Shown in pieces: positions 9,161 through 17,868 of a stretch of DNA of 64,000 bases. The notes beneath the pieces are model-generated. The model was given only the letters and a program-made list of their open reading frames with translations. It had not been told where the DNA came from and made no database searches. The position numbers and the translations under genes were made by a program. Position 1 is the first letter of the stretch. The number at the start of each line of letters is the position of its first letter. Source of the DNA: CAVUXJ01 sp963814975 (GTDB lineage Bacteria; Acidobacteriota; Vicinamibacteria; Vicinamibacterales; CAVVIG01); contig CAWFFB010000022.1 of the NCBI GenBank assembly GCA_963814975.1, positions 310,001 to 374,000 of the forward strand. Direction: 5' to 3'.

Positions 9161-9904
9161 ATGCGCCGTCATCCTACCGTTTACACTTCTTCCTTCTCAG
9201 CGGGCCCTGGGCCACTTTCAACGGCCATCAAGGCGATCATTGTCGCGAACGTCGTCTTGTTCTTCGCGAGCGCCTTCAGTCGAACAGTCATCGACGAACT
9301 CGGGCTGGTCCCGTTCCTCTTTCTGCACGATTGGCGTCTGTGGCAGCCCGTCACGTACATGTTCCTGCATGCCGGGGTCTTCCACATCCTCTTCAATATG
9401 CTCGGCCTCTGGTTGATCGGTACCGAACTCGAGCGAATCTGGGGGACGCGGTACTTCGTGAAGTTCTATTTCGTGACGGGGATTGGCGCCGCCTTGCTGA
9501 CCGTGGCGTTTGCTCTGCTGCCGTTCGGCTTCGCTCGACAGGTGTACGGATCGAACATCATCGGCGCATCGGGGGCGATCTACGGCTTGCTCCTGGCTTA
9601 CGCGCTGTACTTTCCGGATCGGCCGATCTACATGTACTTCCTGTTTCCGATCCCGGCAAAGTACTTCGTGCTCATCCTCGGCGCGATCGCCTTTTACTCG
9701 TCGCTTGGAACCACGGGCGGCGTGGCCAACGCCACGCATCTGGGCGGCCTCGTGGTCGGCTACGTCTTCCTCAAGGGCACCCCGATTCATCCGATGTCCG
9801 AGCTGAAGTACCGCTACCTGAAGTGGAAGATCAACCGTGTGCGCCGCAAGTTCGACGTGCACGCCGGCGGCCGCGCCGACGACTGGGACCGGCGGATTCA
9901 CTAG
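9161..9904 (+). CDS. Rhomboid family intramembrane serine protease
   Basis: A 247-residue membrane protein with six predicted helices. The catalytic Ser lies in IIGASGAIYG and the catalytic His in ATHLGGLVVGY; the helix-2 HxxxN region reads FLHAGVFHILFNMLGLW. All rhomboid active-site elements are present. A basic C-terminal cytosolic tail (YLKWKINRVRRKF) follows. I chose ATG at 9161; an in-frame GTG at 9134 would add nine residues. It converges on the DoxX gene 15 bp away. Confidence 0.92.
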   Translation: MRRHPTVYTSSFSAGPGPLSTAIKAIIVANVVLFFASAFSRTVIDELGLVPFLFLHDWRLWQPVTYMFLHAGVFHILFNMLGLWLIGTELERIWGTRYFVKFYFVTGIGAALLTVAFALLPFGFARQVYGSNIIGASGAIYGLLLAYALYFPDRPIYMYFLFPIPAKYFVLILGAIAFYSSLGTTGGVANATHLGGLVVGYVFLKGTPIHPMSELKYRYLKWKINRVRRKFDVHAGGRADDWDRRIH

Positions 9905-9919
9905 GCATACCGTCGCGCT

Positions 9920-10357
9920 CTAACGGGCGCTCCACGGGAGCCGCACACCACCGATCGCCAGTCCGAGCGTTGAGCCGATCACTGGCAGACCGTATCCGTT
10001 CGTCAAGTACGAATAGGTGAAGATCAGTCCGCTCGCAACCGCAAAATTCAACACCATGAAGAACGCGATGAACGCGAAGACCGGTGTGTAGAACCCGACA
10101 ACGAGCGCCAGGCCCGACGCAATCTCGCCAAGCGGCACGAGTCGCGCGAAGACCGGGACCCCGGGTAGTGCGATGCGGTCGAGGTACCACCGGCTGATCG
10201 ATCCCGGAGCCGCCATGTTGAGCCACTCGTGAAAGCGCCCGGCCAGAATCGACGAGTCCGCGAACCACTGGTATTTGCCGAGACCCTGGAAGAGTAAAAA
10301 CACACCCAGACAGATCCGCGTCACCGTCAGACCCATCCCTTGCCGATCGATGGCCAT
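9920..10357 (-). CDS. DoxX family membrane protein
   Basis: A 145-residue protein with four hydrophobic segments and the DoxX-type opening (RICLGVFLLFQGLGKYQWF). GEIASGLALVVGFYTPVFAFIAFFM matches the central helices. DoxX proteins are small membrane partners of oxidoreductases, sometimes tied to thiol or sulfur stress; no partner is visible here. Transcribed away from the next minus-strand cupin gene by a 101-bp gap with nothing recognisable. Confidence 0.85.
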   Translation of the reverse strand: MAIDRQGMGLTVTRICLGVFLLFQGLGKYQWFADSSILAGRFHEWLNMAAPGSISRWYLDRIALPGVPVFARLVPLGEIASGLALVVGFYTPVFAFIAFFMVLNFAVASGLIFTYSYLTNGYGLPVIGSTLGLAIGGVRLPWSAR

Positions 10358-10458
10358 ATGTCCTCGTGTGTCAATGCCGGGAGAGGCTTACTGCGCGCGA
10401 TCGTCCCGACGCGCTCACGACGCGGCGATCGAGTGAACCACAGCGACCATGAGGTCGT

Positions 10459-10836
10459 TCAACGCGGAGCCTCGTCAGTGTCCAGCCAATCCTGCCGGAT
10501 CGGGCTGAACACGTCGAGCTCGAACGTATCCTCGAGCGCTTCCGCCTGGTGTTCGATCCCCGAAGGGATGTGCAGAACTTCTCCTTCGCGCACGGTGATC
10601 TCCTCGCCGCCGACCAGAAACTTGAGGGCACCCTGCAGCACGTAGGTCATCTGCTCGCTCTCGTGCGAGTGCATCGGCACGAGACAACCGCGCTTGACGT
10701 AGACCTGCACGAGCATCTCGCGCTCGCCGCTGACAATTTTTCGCGAGAGCATCTCCGTGACTTTTTCGAGCGCGATCTCGTCCCATCGATGCAGCCCGAC
10801 GACCTTCGAGGGCATTGGGGGACGAGAATATATCAT
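10459..10836 (-). CDS. Single-domain cupin protein
   Basis: A 125-residue cupin. Motif 1 reads PMHSHESEQMTYVLQGALKF with metal ligands His-x-His-x(3)-Glu, and motif 2 reads PSGIEHQAEAL. Such proteins bind a divalent metal and serve as dioxygenases, isomerases or ligand binders; the substrate is not evident. The start may be the ATG at 10836 or an in-frame ATG seven codons later. It diverges from the E1 gene across 27 bp. Confidence 0.82.
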   Translation of the reverse strand: MIYSRPPMPSKVVGLHRWDEIALEKVTEMLSRKIVSGEREMLVQVYVKRGCLVPMHSHESEQMTYVLQGALKFLVGGEEITVREGEVLHIPSGIEHQAEALEDTFELDVFSPIRQDWLDTDEAPR

Positions 10837-10846
10837 CCGGGCCGAA

Positions 10847-10855
10847 TGCTATAAT
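10847..10855 (+). promoter_or_regulatory. Extended -10 promoter element for the E1 gene
   Basis: TGCTATAAT is a perfect extended -10 (TGnTATAAT), only 8 nt upstream of the ATG at 10864, with no good -35. Transcription would start about 1-2 nt before or at the ATG, implying a leaderless mRNA; there is no Shine-Dalgarno. Confidence 0.6.
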
Positions 10856-10863
10856 CCGGCCAG

Positions 10864-11971
10864 ATGAAGGCCACCGTCGTCAACGGCGGCGCACGCGTGA
10901 ATGACACTGATGCTGGTGCATCCCGCCCGGCCGCGAGCCCATCGAGCGGACAGGATTTCCAGGGACTGGATCGCGACGCCCTGCTCGACGTCTACCGCTG
11001 CATGGTGCGATCGCGAAAGCTCGACGACAAGGAAATCCAGCTCAAGAACCAGAGTCGCGCGTTCTTTCAGATCAGCGGCGCCGGACACGAAGCCGTTCTC
11101 GTCGCCGCCGGCTTGACGTTGCGGCCCGGCTACGACTGGTTCCACGCGTACTACCGCGATCGCGCGCTGTGCCTGCAGCTCGGCGTCACGCCGCTCGACA
11201 TGCTGCTCGCCTCGGTCGGCGCCATGAACGACCCCAGCAGCGGCGGCCGCCAGATGCCGTCGCACTGGGGCAACAAGCGCCTGAACATCGTTCCCGCATC
11301 GAGCGCGACGACGACCCAGGTGCTGCAAGCGGTTGGCGCTGCGGAGGCCGGCGTGATCTACGGCCGCGTCACCGACATCGCCGATCGCGAGTCGCAGGCT
11401 CACGGCGACGAAATCGTCTACACCTCGCTCGGCGAGGGATCGACGAGCGAAGGCGAGTTCTGGGAAGCGACTGAGTGCGGCGTGCACCAGGCGGCTGCCG
11501 GTGCTGTTCCTGATCGAGGACAACGGCTACGCCATCTCGGTGCCGGTCGAGGTTCAGACGCCCGGCGGCGATATCTCCCGGATCGTGCGCGCGTTTCCGG
11601 GCCTGCTACGTCGATTCGGTGGACGGCACCGACTTTTTCAGCAGTCTGCGCGCGATGCGCGAGGCGGCCGCCTACGTTCGCGCGCGGAAGGGTCCGGCGC
11701 TCGTCCACGCGCACGTCGTTCGCCCGTACTCGCACTCGCTCTCCGACGACGAGAAGCTCTACAAGACTCCCGCCGAGCGCGAAGCAGAAGCGCGCCGCGA
11801 TCCGATTCCCGCAGTTCGCCGATTTCCTGCAGCGCCACAGACTGGCGGAGGCCGCAGAGCTTGCCACGATCACGGCCGAGATCGAGCGCGAGATTGACGC
11901 CGCCGCGATCGAAGCGCTGAGCGCTGCGCGCCCACCCAGGGAGACCGCCGCCTTGTGGGTCTATTCACCGG
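10864..11971 (+). pseudogene. 2-oxo acid dehydrogenase E1, alpha part (frameshifted, N-terminal half of an alpha-beta fusion)
   Basis: This encodes the thiamine-diphosphate E1 alpha region of a branched-chain/2-oxo acid dehydrogenase. AFFQISGAGHEAVLVAAG and WFHAYYRDRAL lie early, and the ThDP-binding stretch runs HGDEIVYTSLGEGSTSEGEFWEA to LFLIEDNGYAIS. The protein changes frame four times: near 11475-11500 (frame 1 to 2), 11605-11612 (2 to 3), 11805-11820 (3 to 1) and 11985-12000 (1 to 2, entering the beta part). No stop or loss of conserved sequence accompanies the shifts, so sequence errors are likelier than decay. Alpha and beta appear fused in one polypeptide of roughly 725 residues. Confidence 0.8.
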
Positions 11972-13045
11972 ATGTCGACCCGACGACGACCACGATTCGA
12001 GACGCCCGCCCGGCCCGAAGGCAAACCCGACACCATGGTCGCGGCCATCAATCGCACCCTCAAGGACGAAATGGCCCGCGACCCGCGCATCGTCGTCTTC
12101 GGCGAGGATGTCGCCGATGCGAGCCGCAAGGAGGCGCTGAAGCAGGTTCCGGGCAAAGGGGGCGTCTTCAAGGTCACTCACGGCTTGCAGCGGCTGTACG
12201 GCGACGACCGGGTCTTCAACACGCCGATCGCCGAGGCCAGCATCATCGGCCGCGCAGTGGGCATGGCGACGCGCGGCCTGAAGCCGATCGTCGAGATCCA
12301 GTTCTTCGACTATATCTGGCCGGCGATGATGCAGCTCCGGAACGAGATGGCGATGTTGCGGTACCGCTCGGCCAACAGTTTCTCGTGCCCGATGGTGATG
12401 CGCGTCCCGATCGGCGGATATCTGCGCGGAGGCGGGCCGTATCACAGCCAGTCGGGGGAGAGCATCTTCGCGCACTGTCCGGGCATCCGTATCGCGTTTC
12501 CCTCGAACGCGGTCGACGCGGCGGGCCTGCTGCGCACGGCGATCCGATGCGACGATCCGGTGCTCTTCCTCGAGCACAAGCACCTCTATCGCCAGACGTA
12601 CAACAAGGGCGAATACCCGGGCAGCGACTTCATGATTCCGTTCGGCAAGGCCGCTCTGCGCCGGGAGGGCGCCGATGTCGTGGTCGTCACCTGGGGCGCA
12701 CTCGTGCAGCGCTCAGTTCTGGCGGCTCAGCAGGCGGAGAAACAAGGCATGCACGCGGCGGTGCTCGACCTACGCACCATCGCGCCGTACGACTGGGACG
12801 CCATTGCGACGCTGGTCAAACGCGTGAACCGCGTCATCGTTGCCCACGAGGATCAGCTCACGTGCGGATTCGGCGCCGAGATCGCCGCCCGGATCGCCGG
12901 CGAGCTGTTCGAGTACCTGGACGCGCCGGTCGTTCGGGTCGGCGCGCTCGACACCCCGGTCGCCTACAGTCCCGACCTGGAGGAAGCCATCCTGCCCCAG
13001 ACCGCCGACATTTTCGCCGCCATCCGCCAAACGGCGAGGTACTGA
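11972..13045 (+). CDS. 2-oxo acid dehydrogenase E1, beta part
   Basis: An intact frame of 357 codons carrying the transketolase-like E1 beta domain: INRTLKDEMARDPRIVVFGEDVAD, TPIAEASIIGRAVGMATRG, EIQFFDYIWPAM, and the C-terminal TWGALVQRS and VIVAHEDQLTCGFGAEIAARI. It pairs with the alpha part to decarboxylate a 2-oxo acid onto the lipoyl arm of E2. If translated alone it could start at ATG 12035, but the linker reads continuously from the alpha part. The matching E2, E3 and LipB genes lie about 40 kb away (52.3-56.0 kb). Confidence 0.85.
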   Translation: MSTRRRPRFETPARPEGKPDTMVAAINRTLKDEMARDPRIVVFGEDVADASRKEALKQVPGKGGVFKVTHGLQRLYGDDRVFNTPIAEASIIGRAVGMATRGLKPIVEIQFFDYIWPAMMQLRNEMAMLRYRSANSFSCPMVMRVPIGGYLRGGGPYHSQSGESIFAHCPGIRIAFPSNAVDAAGLLRTAIRCDDPVLFLEHKHLYRQTYNKGEYPGSDFMIPFGKAALRREGADVVVVTWGALVQRSVLAAQQAEKQGMHAAVLDLRTIAPYDWDAIATLVKRVNRVIVAHEDQLTCGFGAEIAARIAGELFEYLDAPVVRVGALDTPVAYSPDLEEAILPQTADIFAAIRQTARY

Positions 13046-13068
13046 CCCGTCTGCCCTCAGCTGGCTGT

Positions 13069-13998
13069 GTGATCGCCGCCAACCGGCTGACCCGGCGTTT
13101 CGGCGATCGGGTCGTCGTGGACGAGGTTTCGTTCGAAGTGGGCCGCTCGGAAGTCGTCGCGCTGCTCGGTCCGAATGGGGCAGGCAAGACGACCATTCTG
13201 CGGATGCTCGGTGGACTGATCGCGCCGACGAGCGGGTCCGTCGTCGTCGACGGCGTGCAGCTGACTCAGGCGACCGGCGCCATGCTCCGCCACCGGATTG
13301 GGTTTCTACCTGAGGCGCCCGGGCTCTGGGATCGGCTCACCGTTCGTGAGAATCTGGCGGTCTATGCGGACCTCTACAAGATCCAGGCACCGGACAGGAT
13401 TCTCGACTGGCTCCTGGACCTGTTCGCGTTGACGGCACATCAGGCGGCGCGGGCGGCCGAGCTGTCGAAGGGAATGCGGCAGAAAGTCGCGATCGCGCGC
13501 ACGCTGCTGCATGATCCCCAAATCCTCCTGCTCGACGAGCCTACCTCCGGCCTGGATCCGGAAATCGCGAGAACCGTCCGTGGGCTGCTCGATGATCGGC
13601 GTAGCCGGGGGCGGACGATTCTCGTCTCGACCCACAACCTCGATGAGGCCGAGCGGCTCGCCGATCGCGTCGCCGTGGTGAACGGGCGTTTGATTGCCCT
13701 CGACACGCCCGCCTGTCTGCGACGGCGCGTCACACCGGAGCGCATCCTCGTCCGGGTGGCCGGCTTGGCTTCTGAGTGCCTGAGCACGGTGCGTCGCTTC
13801 GACAGCTCTGCGGCGGTTGACGGCCAGCTCTTGACTCTTCGCCTGGCAGACCCCGAGCGTGACACACCTGCGGTCGTCCGCGCCCTCGTCGAGGCCGGGG
13901 CCGAGATCCTGGCGGTTCAGCGGGAAACGGCCGCGCTCGAAGAGGTGTACCTGCGCCTGCTCGCCGACGAGCGCGTCAGCCAGTCCGAAGAGCGATGA
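13069..13998 (+). CDS. ABC-2 type exporter, ATP-binding protein
   Basis: A 309-residue ABC ATPase: Walker A GPNGAGKTT, signature LSKGMRQKVAIA, Walker B ILLLDEPTSGLDPE, switch His in STHNLDEAE, and a C-terminal extension typical of ABC-2/Nat-type systems. GTG at 13069 is the only start before the conserved beginning; the frame is also open through E1, which only reflects the shifts there. Its stop overlaps the ATG of the permease (ATGA), so both are expressed together. Substrate unknown. Confidence 0.9.
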   Translation: MIAANRLTRRFGDRVVVDEVSFEVGRSEVVALLGPNGAGKTTILRMLGGLIAPTSGSVVVDGVQLTQATGAMLRHRIGFLPEAPGLWDRLTVRENLAVYADLYKIQAPDRILDWLLDLFALTAHQAARAAELSKGMRQKVAIARTLLHDPQILLLDEPTSGLDPEIARTVRGLLDDRRSRGRTILVSTHNLDEAERLADRVAVVNGRLIALDTPACLRRRVTPERILVRVAGLASECLSTVRRFDSSAAVDGQLLTLRLADPERDTPAVVRALVEAGAEILAVQRETAALEEVYLRLLADERVSQSEER

Positions 13999-14795
13999 GG
14001 GGCATGCACGTCGCGGCACTGCTCAGGAAAGAACTGCTCGATCTGTCGCGAAACCGCGGAGCATTGCTGCCCGTGGTGATTGTGGCGCTGGTGTCGCTGT
14101 TGTTGCCCTTCGGCGTCACGCTCGCGATTCCAGCGCTGACCGGGGAACGCCTCGGCGACGAGAGCGATCTCCTGAGACTCAGCGCCGTCGTCGGCGCACA
14201 CGAGGAACTGACGCGCGACGGCCGTGTCCAACTGTTTCTGTTCCAGCAGTTCCTGATGCTGTTGCTGATTACGCCGATTACGGGCGCGATGGCGCTCGCG
14301 GCACATGCCATCGTCGGAGAGAAACAGGCCAGGACGCTCGAACCCTTGCTCGCGACCCCGATCGGCACGCTCGAACTGCTGGTGGCGAAGGTGCTGGGAT
14401 CGCTGATTCCGACGCTGACGATCGCGATGGGCGGGCTGGCGTTGTATTTCACCGGCGTGGCGTGCTTCGGGGAACCCGGCGTCGCGCGCGCCATGGTCTC
14501 TCCGCGTACCGCCCTGCTCGTGTTTCTGGTCTCCCCCGCCTCGGCGCTGTTGTCGTTGCAGTCGGCGATCGTGGTGTCCTCGCGCGTCAACGATGCACGC
14601 ACGGCTCAGCAGTTCGGCGTGCTGATCATTATTCCCCTGACGGCGGTGCTCGTGGCGCAGTTTGCCGGCATGATCTGGCTGTCGGCGCGCGACCTGGCGA
14701 TGATCGGGGTGGGCATGCTCGCGATCTGGGCCGTGCTCACAGCAGTGAGCGCCGCCCTGTTCGAGCGTGACACGATCTTGACGAGCTGGCGATGA
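13995..14795 (+). CDS. ABC-2 type transporter permease
   Basis: A 266-residue membrane protein with about six hydrophobic segments and the typical opening LLRKELLDLSRNRGALL. The central VGEKQARTLEPLLATPIGTLELLVAKVLGSL is the usual coupling-helix region of ABC-2 permeases, and a periplasmic loop separates the first two helices. It forms the membrane channel for the ATPase directly upstream (4-bp overlap). Confidence 0.9.
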   Translation: MRGMHVAALLRKELLDLSRNRGALLPVVIVALVSLLLPFGVTLAIPALTGERLGDESDLLRLSAVVGAHEELTRDGRVQLFLFQQFLMLLLITPITGAMALAAHAIVGEKQARTLEPLLATPIGTLELLVAKVLGSLIPTLTIAMGGLALYFTGVACFGEPGVARAMVSPRTALLVFLVSPASALLSLQSAIVVSSRVNDARTAQQFGVLIIIPLTAVLVAQFAGMIWLSARDLAMIGVGMLAIWAVLTAVSAALFERDTILTSWR

Positions 14796-14828
14796 GCGGC
14801 GGCGCGTCGGTCGGCGCTTGACAGGAGG

Positions 14829-14862
14829 CACGGGACTGAATGACCATTCATTCAGTCCCGTG
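14829..14862 (+). promoter_or_regulatory. FadR-type operator: perfect 15-bp inverted repeat
   Basis: Arms CACGGGACTGAATGA and its exact reverse complement flank the spacer CCAT. The core TGAATGA-N4-TCATTCA matches the box I recall for the TetR-family fatty-acid regulator FadR of Bacillus subtilis. It overlaps the start of the tetR-type gene and heads a beta-oxidation locus, so autoregulation and repression of the downstream genes are expected. TTGACA (14818-14823) and AGGAGG (14823-14828) lie just upstream. Confidence 0.78.
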
Positions 14863-15477
14863 CCGACCCACAGCGCCAGCCGTCGGCGGGCCGACGCTCA
14901 ACCGGCCCCCAAGCGAGACGCCATCCTGCGCGCCGCCATCGACGTTTTCGCCGAACGCGGGTTTTTCAACGCGCAGGTTGCCGACGTCGCGCGCGCGGCC
15001 GGTGTCGCCGCTGGCACCGTGTATCTCTACTTCCGCAGCAAGGACGACCTGCTCGTCTCGATCTTCGAGCGAACCATGCGCGAAGCCTTCACGGAGGGAC
15101 GCGCCGCCGTCGCAGGCATCCACGATCCCAGCGAACGACTCCGGCAGTTCGCCCGGGTGCACCTGGGCCGCCTCGGCCGCGACCGCAACCTGGCGATCGT
15201 CTACCAGGTGGAACTCCGGCAGTCCATCAAGTTCATGGAGCGGTTCTCCTCGACGCTGCTACGCGATTACCTGAGCCAGATTCGGGCCGCGATCGTCGAT
15301 GGGCAGGAGGTGGGGGCGTTCCGCGCCGATTTGAACGCCACCTCGGTCGCCAAGATGTTTTTCGGCGCGCTCGACGAAATGGCCACGAACTGGATTCTGA
15401 GCCGCCGACGATATCCCCTCCAAGCCGACGCCGATCTCGTCGTCGACCTCTTCCTCAGGGGCGTACAGGCACGATGA
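14860..15477 (+). CDS. TetR/AcrR family regulator, probable fatty-acid degradation repressor (FadR-like)
   Basis: An N-terminal TetR helix-turn-helix is clear: ILRAAIDVFAERGFFNAQVADVARAAGVAAGTVYLYFRSKDDLL. The C-terminal ligand domain is about 140 residues and includes AKMFFGALDEMATNWILSRR, as in FadR/YsiA-like regulators that sense long-chain acyl-CoA. The start is uncertain: GTG 14860 lies inside the operator; TTG 14818 and a CTG at 14836 (7 nt after a perfect AGGAGG) are in frame; an ATG at 14840 is in another frame and would need an indel. The stop overlaps the ATG of the next gene. Confidence 0.85.
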   Translation: MPTHSASRRRADAQPAPKRDAILRAAIDVFAERGFFNAQVADVARAAGVAAGTVYLYFRSKDDLLVSIFERTMREAFTEGRAAVAGIHDPSERLRQFARVHLGRLGRDRNLAIVYQVELRQSIKFMERFSSTLLRDYLSQIRAAIVDGQEVGAFRADLNATSVAKMFFGALDEMATNWILSRRRYPLQADADLVVDLFLRGVQAR

Positions 15478-17771
15478 GCATCCGTCCCCCGATTCGTTCG
15501 GCAGCGGTGCTCGGCGCGGGGACCATGGGCGCGCAGATCGCCGCGCACCTTGCCAACGTCGGCGTGCGCACCTTGCTGCTCGACCTGACGGTGGAGATCG
15601 CGCGCGAGGGGCTGAAGCGGGCTCTCGCGCTCAGGCCAGACCCGTTCTTCACCGCCGACGCCGCGGCGCTGATCACCGTCGGTGACCTCGATCGTGATCT
15701 CGGCCGCCTCGCAGAAGTCGATTGGATCGTCGAGGCCGTCGTTGAGCAGCTCGACGTGAAGATGGGGCTGCTCCAGCGCGTCGACGGCGTCAGACGCGCG
15801 GACACGATCGCCACATCGAACACGTCCGGCATCCCGATTGCCGCCCTTGCGGAGGGCAGAACCGACGCGTTCAAGCGGCACTGGCTCGGCACTCACTTTT
15901 TCAACCCGCCGAGATACTTGCGTCTGCTCGAAGTGATCCCCACCCCTGACACGGATCGGTCGGTCGTCGAACGGATCTCGTGGTTCGCCGATCGCCGCCT
16001 CGGGAAGGGTGTTGTCGTCGCGAAGGACACGCCGAACTTCATCGCCAACCGTATCGGCCTCTTCGGCGTCATGCGCACCCTTCGCGTGCTCGAGTCCGGG
16101 GAGTACACGATCGAGGAGATCGACGCGATCACGGGTCCGGCCATCGGCCGGCCGTCGAGTGCGACGTTCCGCACGATGGACATCGCGGGCATCGACGTTC
16201 TTGGTCACGTCGCCAGGAACCTCGCCGACCGGCTTGGTGACGACGCCGCGCGTGGAACGTTCGAGCTGACGCCGCTCATCCAGGGCCTGATCGAGCGTCG
16301 ATGGATTGGCGAGAAGTCCGGACAGGGGTTTTACAAACGGTCCAAGACGGCCGACGGCGGTTCCGAGATTCTGACGCTCGATCCCGCGAGGTTGACCTAT
16401 CGTCCGAAGCAATCGGTCAAGTTGCCCGCACTCGAGGCTGCTCGATCGATCGATGACGTGGGCGAGCGGATCAAGGCGCTGTTTCTTGGATCCGACAGGA
16501 TCGGAGCGTTTCTCCGAGCGACGCTGGGACCAACGTTGCTCTATTCAGCGCAGATGGCACCCAGCATTGCGTACTCGATCGACGACGTCGATCGCGCGAT
16601 GAGATGGGGTTTCGGATGGGAGCTCGGGCCGTTCGAAATCTGGGACGCGATCGGAGTTCGACAGGTGATCGACGCCGTGGGGACCGCCTCGCCTCCCCCG
16701 CTGGTTGAAGATGTTCTGCGGACCGGCCGGAACCGGTTCAGGGACGACGGCTTACCGCCCGCGGGCCCTGATCTGCAGATTTTGAAATCGGCCAAGGAAC
16801 GTCAACGAATCGTCCGCCGTAACTCCGGAGCGAGCCTGGTCGACCTCGACGACGGCGTGCTGGCCGTCGAGTTTCATTCGAAGCTGAATGCCATCGGCGG
16901 CGACACCGTGCAGATGCTGCAGTCGGGTCTCAAGGAAGCCGCTGCGAACTTCACAGCGCTCGTCGTGGGCAACGACGCGTCTGACTTTTCGGCCGGCGCC
17001 AACCTGATGCTTGTGCTCCTCGAGGCGCAGGAAGGCAACTGGGATGAGATCGACCTGATGGTCCGCACCTTCCAGGCCGTGAATCTCGCCATTCGCTACA
17101 GCGCCGTGCCGGTGGTCGTGTGCCCCGCGGGCCGGACGTTGGGAGGCGGTTGCGAGATCGCGCTGCACGCCGATCGGGTGCAAGCGGCAGCCGAAAGCTA
17201 TCTCGGCCTGGTCGAAGTCGGAGTGGGCCTGATTCCGGCCGGCGGCGGCACGAAGGAGCTGCTCGCCCGTGCGACAGCCGATGCGCCCCGCGGCACGGCG
17301 GATCTCCTTCCGTTCGTGCAACCCGTGTTCGAAACCATCGGGTTCGCCAAGGTCTCGACAGGCGCGGAGCACGCTCGCCAGCTCGGGTTGCTGCGCGAGA
17401 CCGACGCGGTCACGATGAACCGCGAACGCCTGATTGCGGACGCGAAAGCGGTGGCACTGGCTCGAGCGCGGGAGGGATACCGGCCGCCGTTGCGGCCCGC
17501 CATTTTCGTCGGCGGCGAAGGCGTTCTCGCGGCGTTGAACCTGGGCGTGCACCTGGCGTGGCGGGCCGGACGCATCAGCGATCACGACGCGCTGATTGGC
17601 CGGACCCTGGCTCGGCTGCTTGCGGGCGGTGCGTTGCCGCACCAGACTACGGTGAGCGAGGACTACCTGCTTGATCTGGAACGCGAAGCGTTTCTCAAGC
17701 TTTGCGGAGAGCGCAAGACGCTCGAGCGGATCCAGTACACGTTGAAGACTGGGAAACCGTTGCGGAATTGA
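15474..17771 (+). CDS. fadN: 3-hydroxyacyl-CoA dehydrogenase/enoyl-CoA hydratase, FadN type
   Basis: A 765-residue bifunctional beta-oxidation enzyme. The dehydrogenase part comes first (VLGAGTMGAQIAAHLANVG for NAD; catalytic His in GTHFFNPPRYL), and a crotonase domain follows from about residue 450 (oxyanion loop SDFSAGANL; second loop GRTLGGGCE; catalytic Glu in LVEVGVGLIPAGGG). This order is that of B. subtilis FadN and the reverse of FadB. It overlaps the regulator by 4 bp, and thiolase and acyl-CoA dehydrogenase follow, as in fadN-fadA-fadE. Confidence 0.92.
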   Translation: MSIRPPIRSAAVLGAGTMGAQIAAHLANVGVRTLLLDLTVEIAREGLKRALALRPDPFFTADAAALITVGDLDRDLGRLAEVDWIVEAVVEQLDVKMGLLQRVDGVRRADTIATSNTSGIPIAALAEGRTDAFKRHWLGTHFFNPPRYLRLLEVIPTPDTDRSVVERISWFADRRLGKGVVVAKDTPNFIANRIGLFGVMRTLRVLESGEYTIEEIDAITGPAIGRPSSATFRTMDIAGIDVLGHVARNLADRLGDDAARGTFELTPLIQGLIERRWIGEKSGQGFYKRSKTADGGSEILTLDPARLTYRPKQSVKLPALEAARSIDDVGERIKALFLGSDRIGAFLRATLGPTLLYSAQMAPSIAYSIDDVDRAMRWGFGWELGPFEIWDAIGVRQVIDAVGTASPPPLVEDVLRTGRNRFRDDGLPPAGPDLQILKSAKERQRIVRRNSGASLVDLDDGVLAVEFHSKLNAIGGDTVQMLQSGLKEAAANFTALVVGNDASDFSAGANLMLVLLEAQEGNWDEIDLMVRTFQAVNLAIRYSAVPVVVCPAGRTLGGGCEIALHADRVQAAAESYLGLVEVGVGLIPAGGGTKELLARATADAPRGTADLLPFVQPVFETIGFAKVSTGAEHARQLGLLRETDAVTMNRERLIADAKAVALARAREGYRPPLRPAIFVGGEGVLAALNLGVHLAWRAGRISDHDALIGRTLARLLAGGALPHQTTVSEDYLLDLEREAFLKLCGERKTLERIQYTLKTGKPLRN

Positions 17772-17868
17772 CGGGAGGGGCGGAACGGCAGGAGAGCGTG
17801 AAGGGCAGGACGGCCGGAACGGCGGGAAGGACAGGAAGGCGAAGAGGCACGAAGGGCAGCCGAACAGA

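Noticed and set aside
10864..13998. A single 1044-codon open frame joining E1 alpha to the ABC ATPase.
   Set aside because: The middle third is out-of-frame E1 sequence without similarity; the true E1 changes frame and ends at 13045, and the ATPase has its own GTG at 13069.
14818..14846. TTGACA at 14818 as a -35 box of the TetR promoter.
   Set aside because: No acceptable -10 is found 16-18 bp downstream, so only the operator is called.
14840..15274. ATG 14840 with a good AGGAGG upstream as the start of the TetR gene.
   Set aside because: It is in a different frame from the helix-turn-helix; it would only be right if a base is missing or added between about 14840 and 14900.
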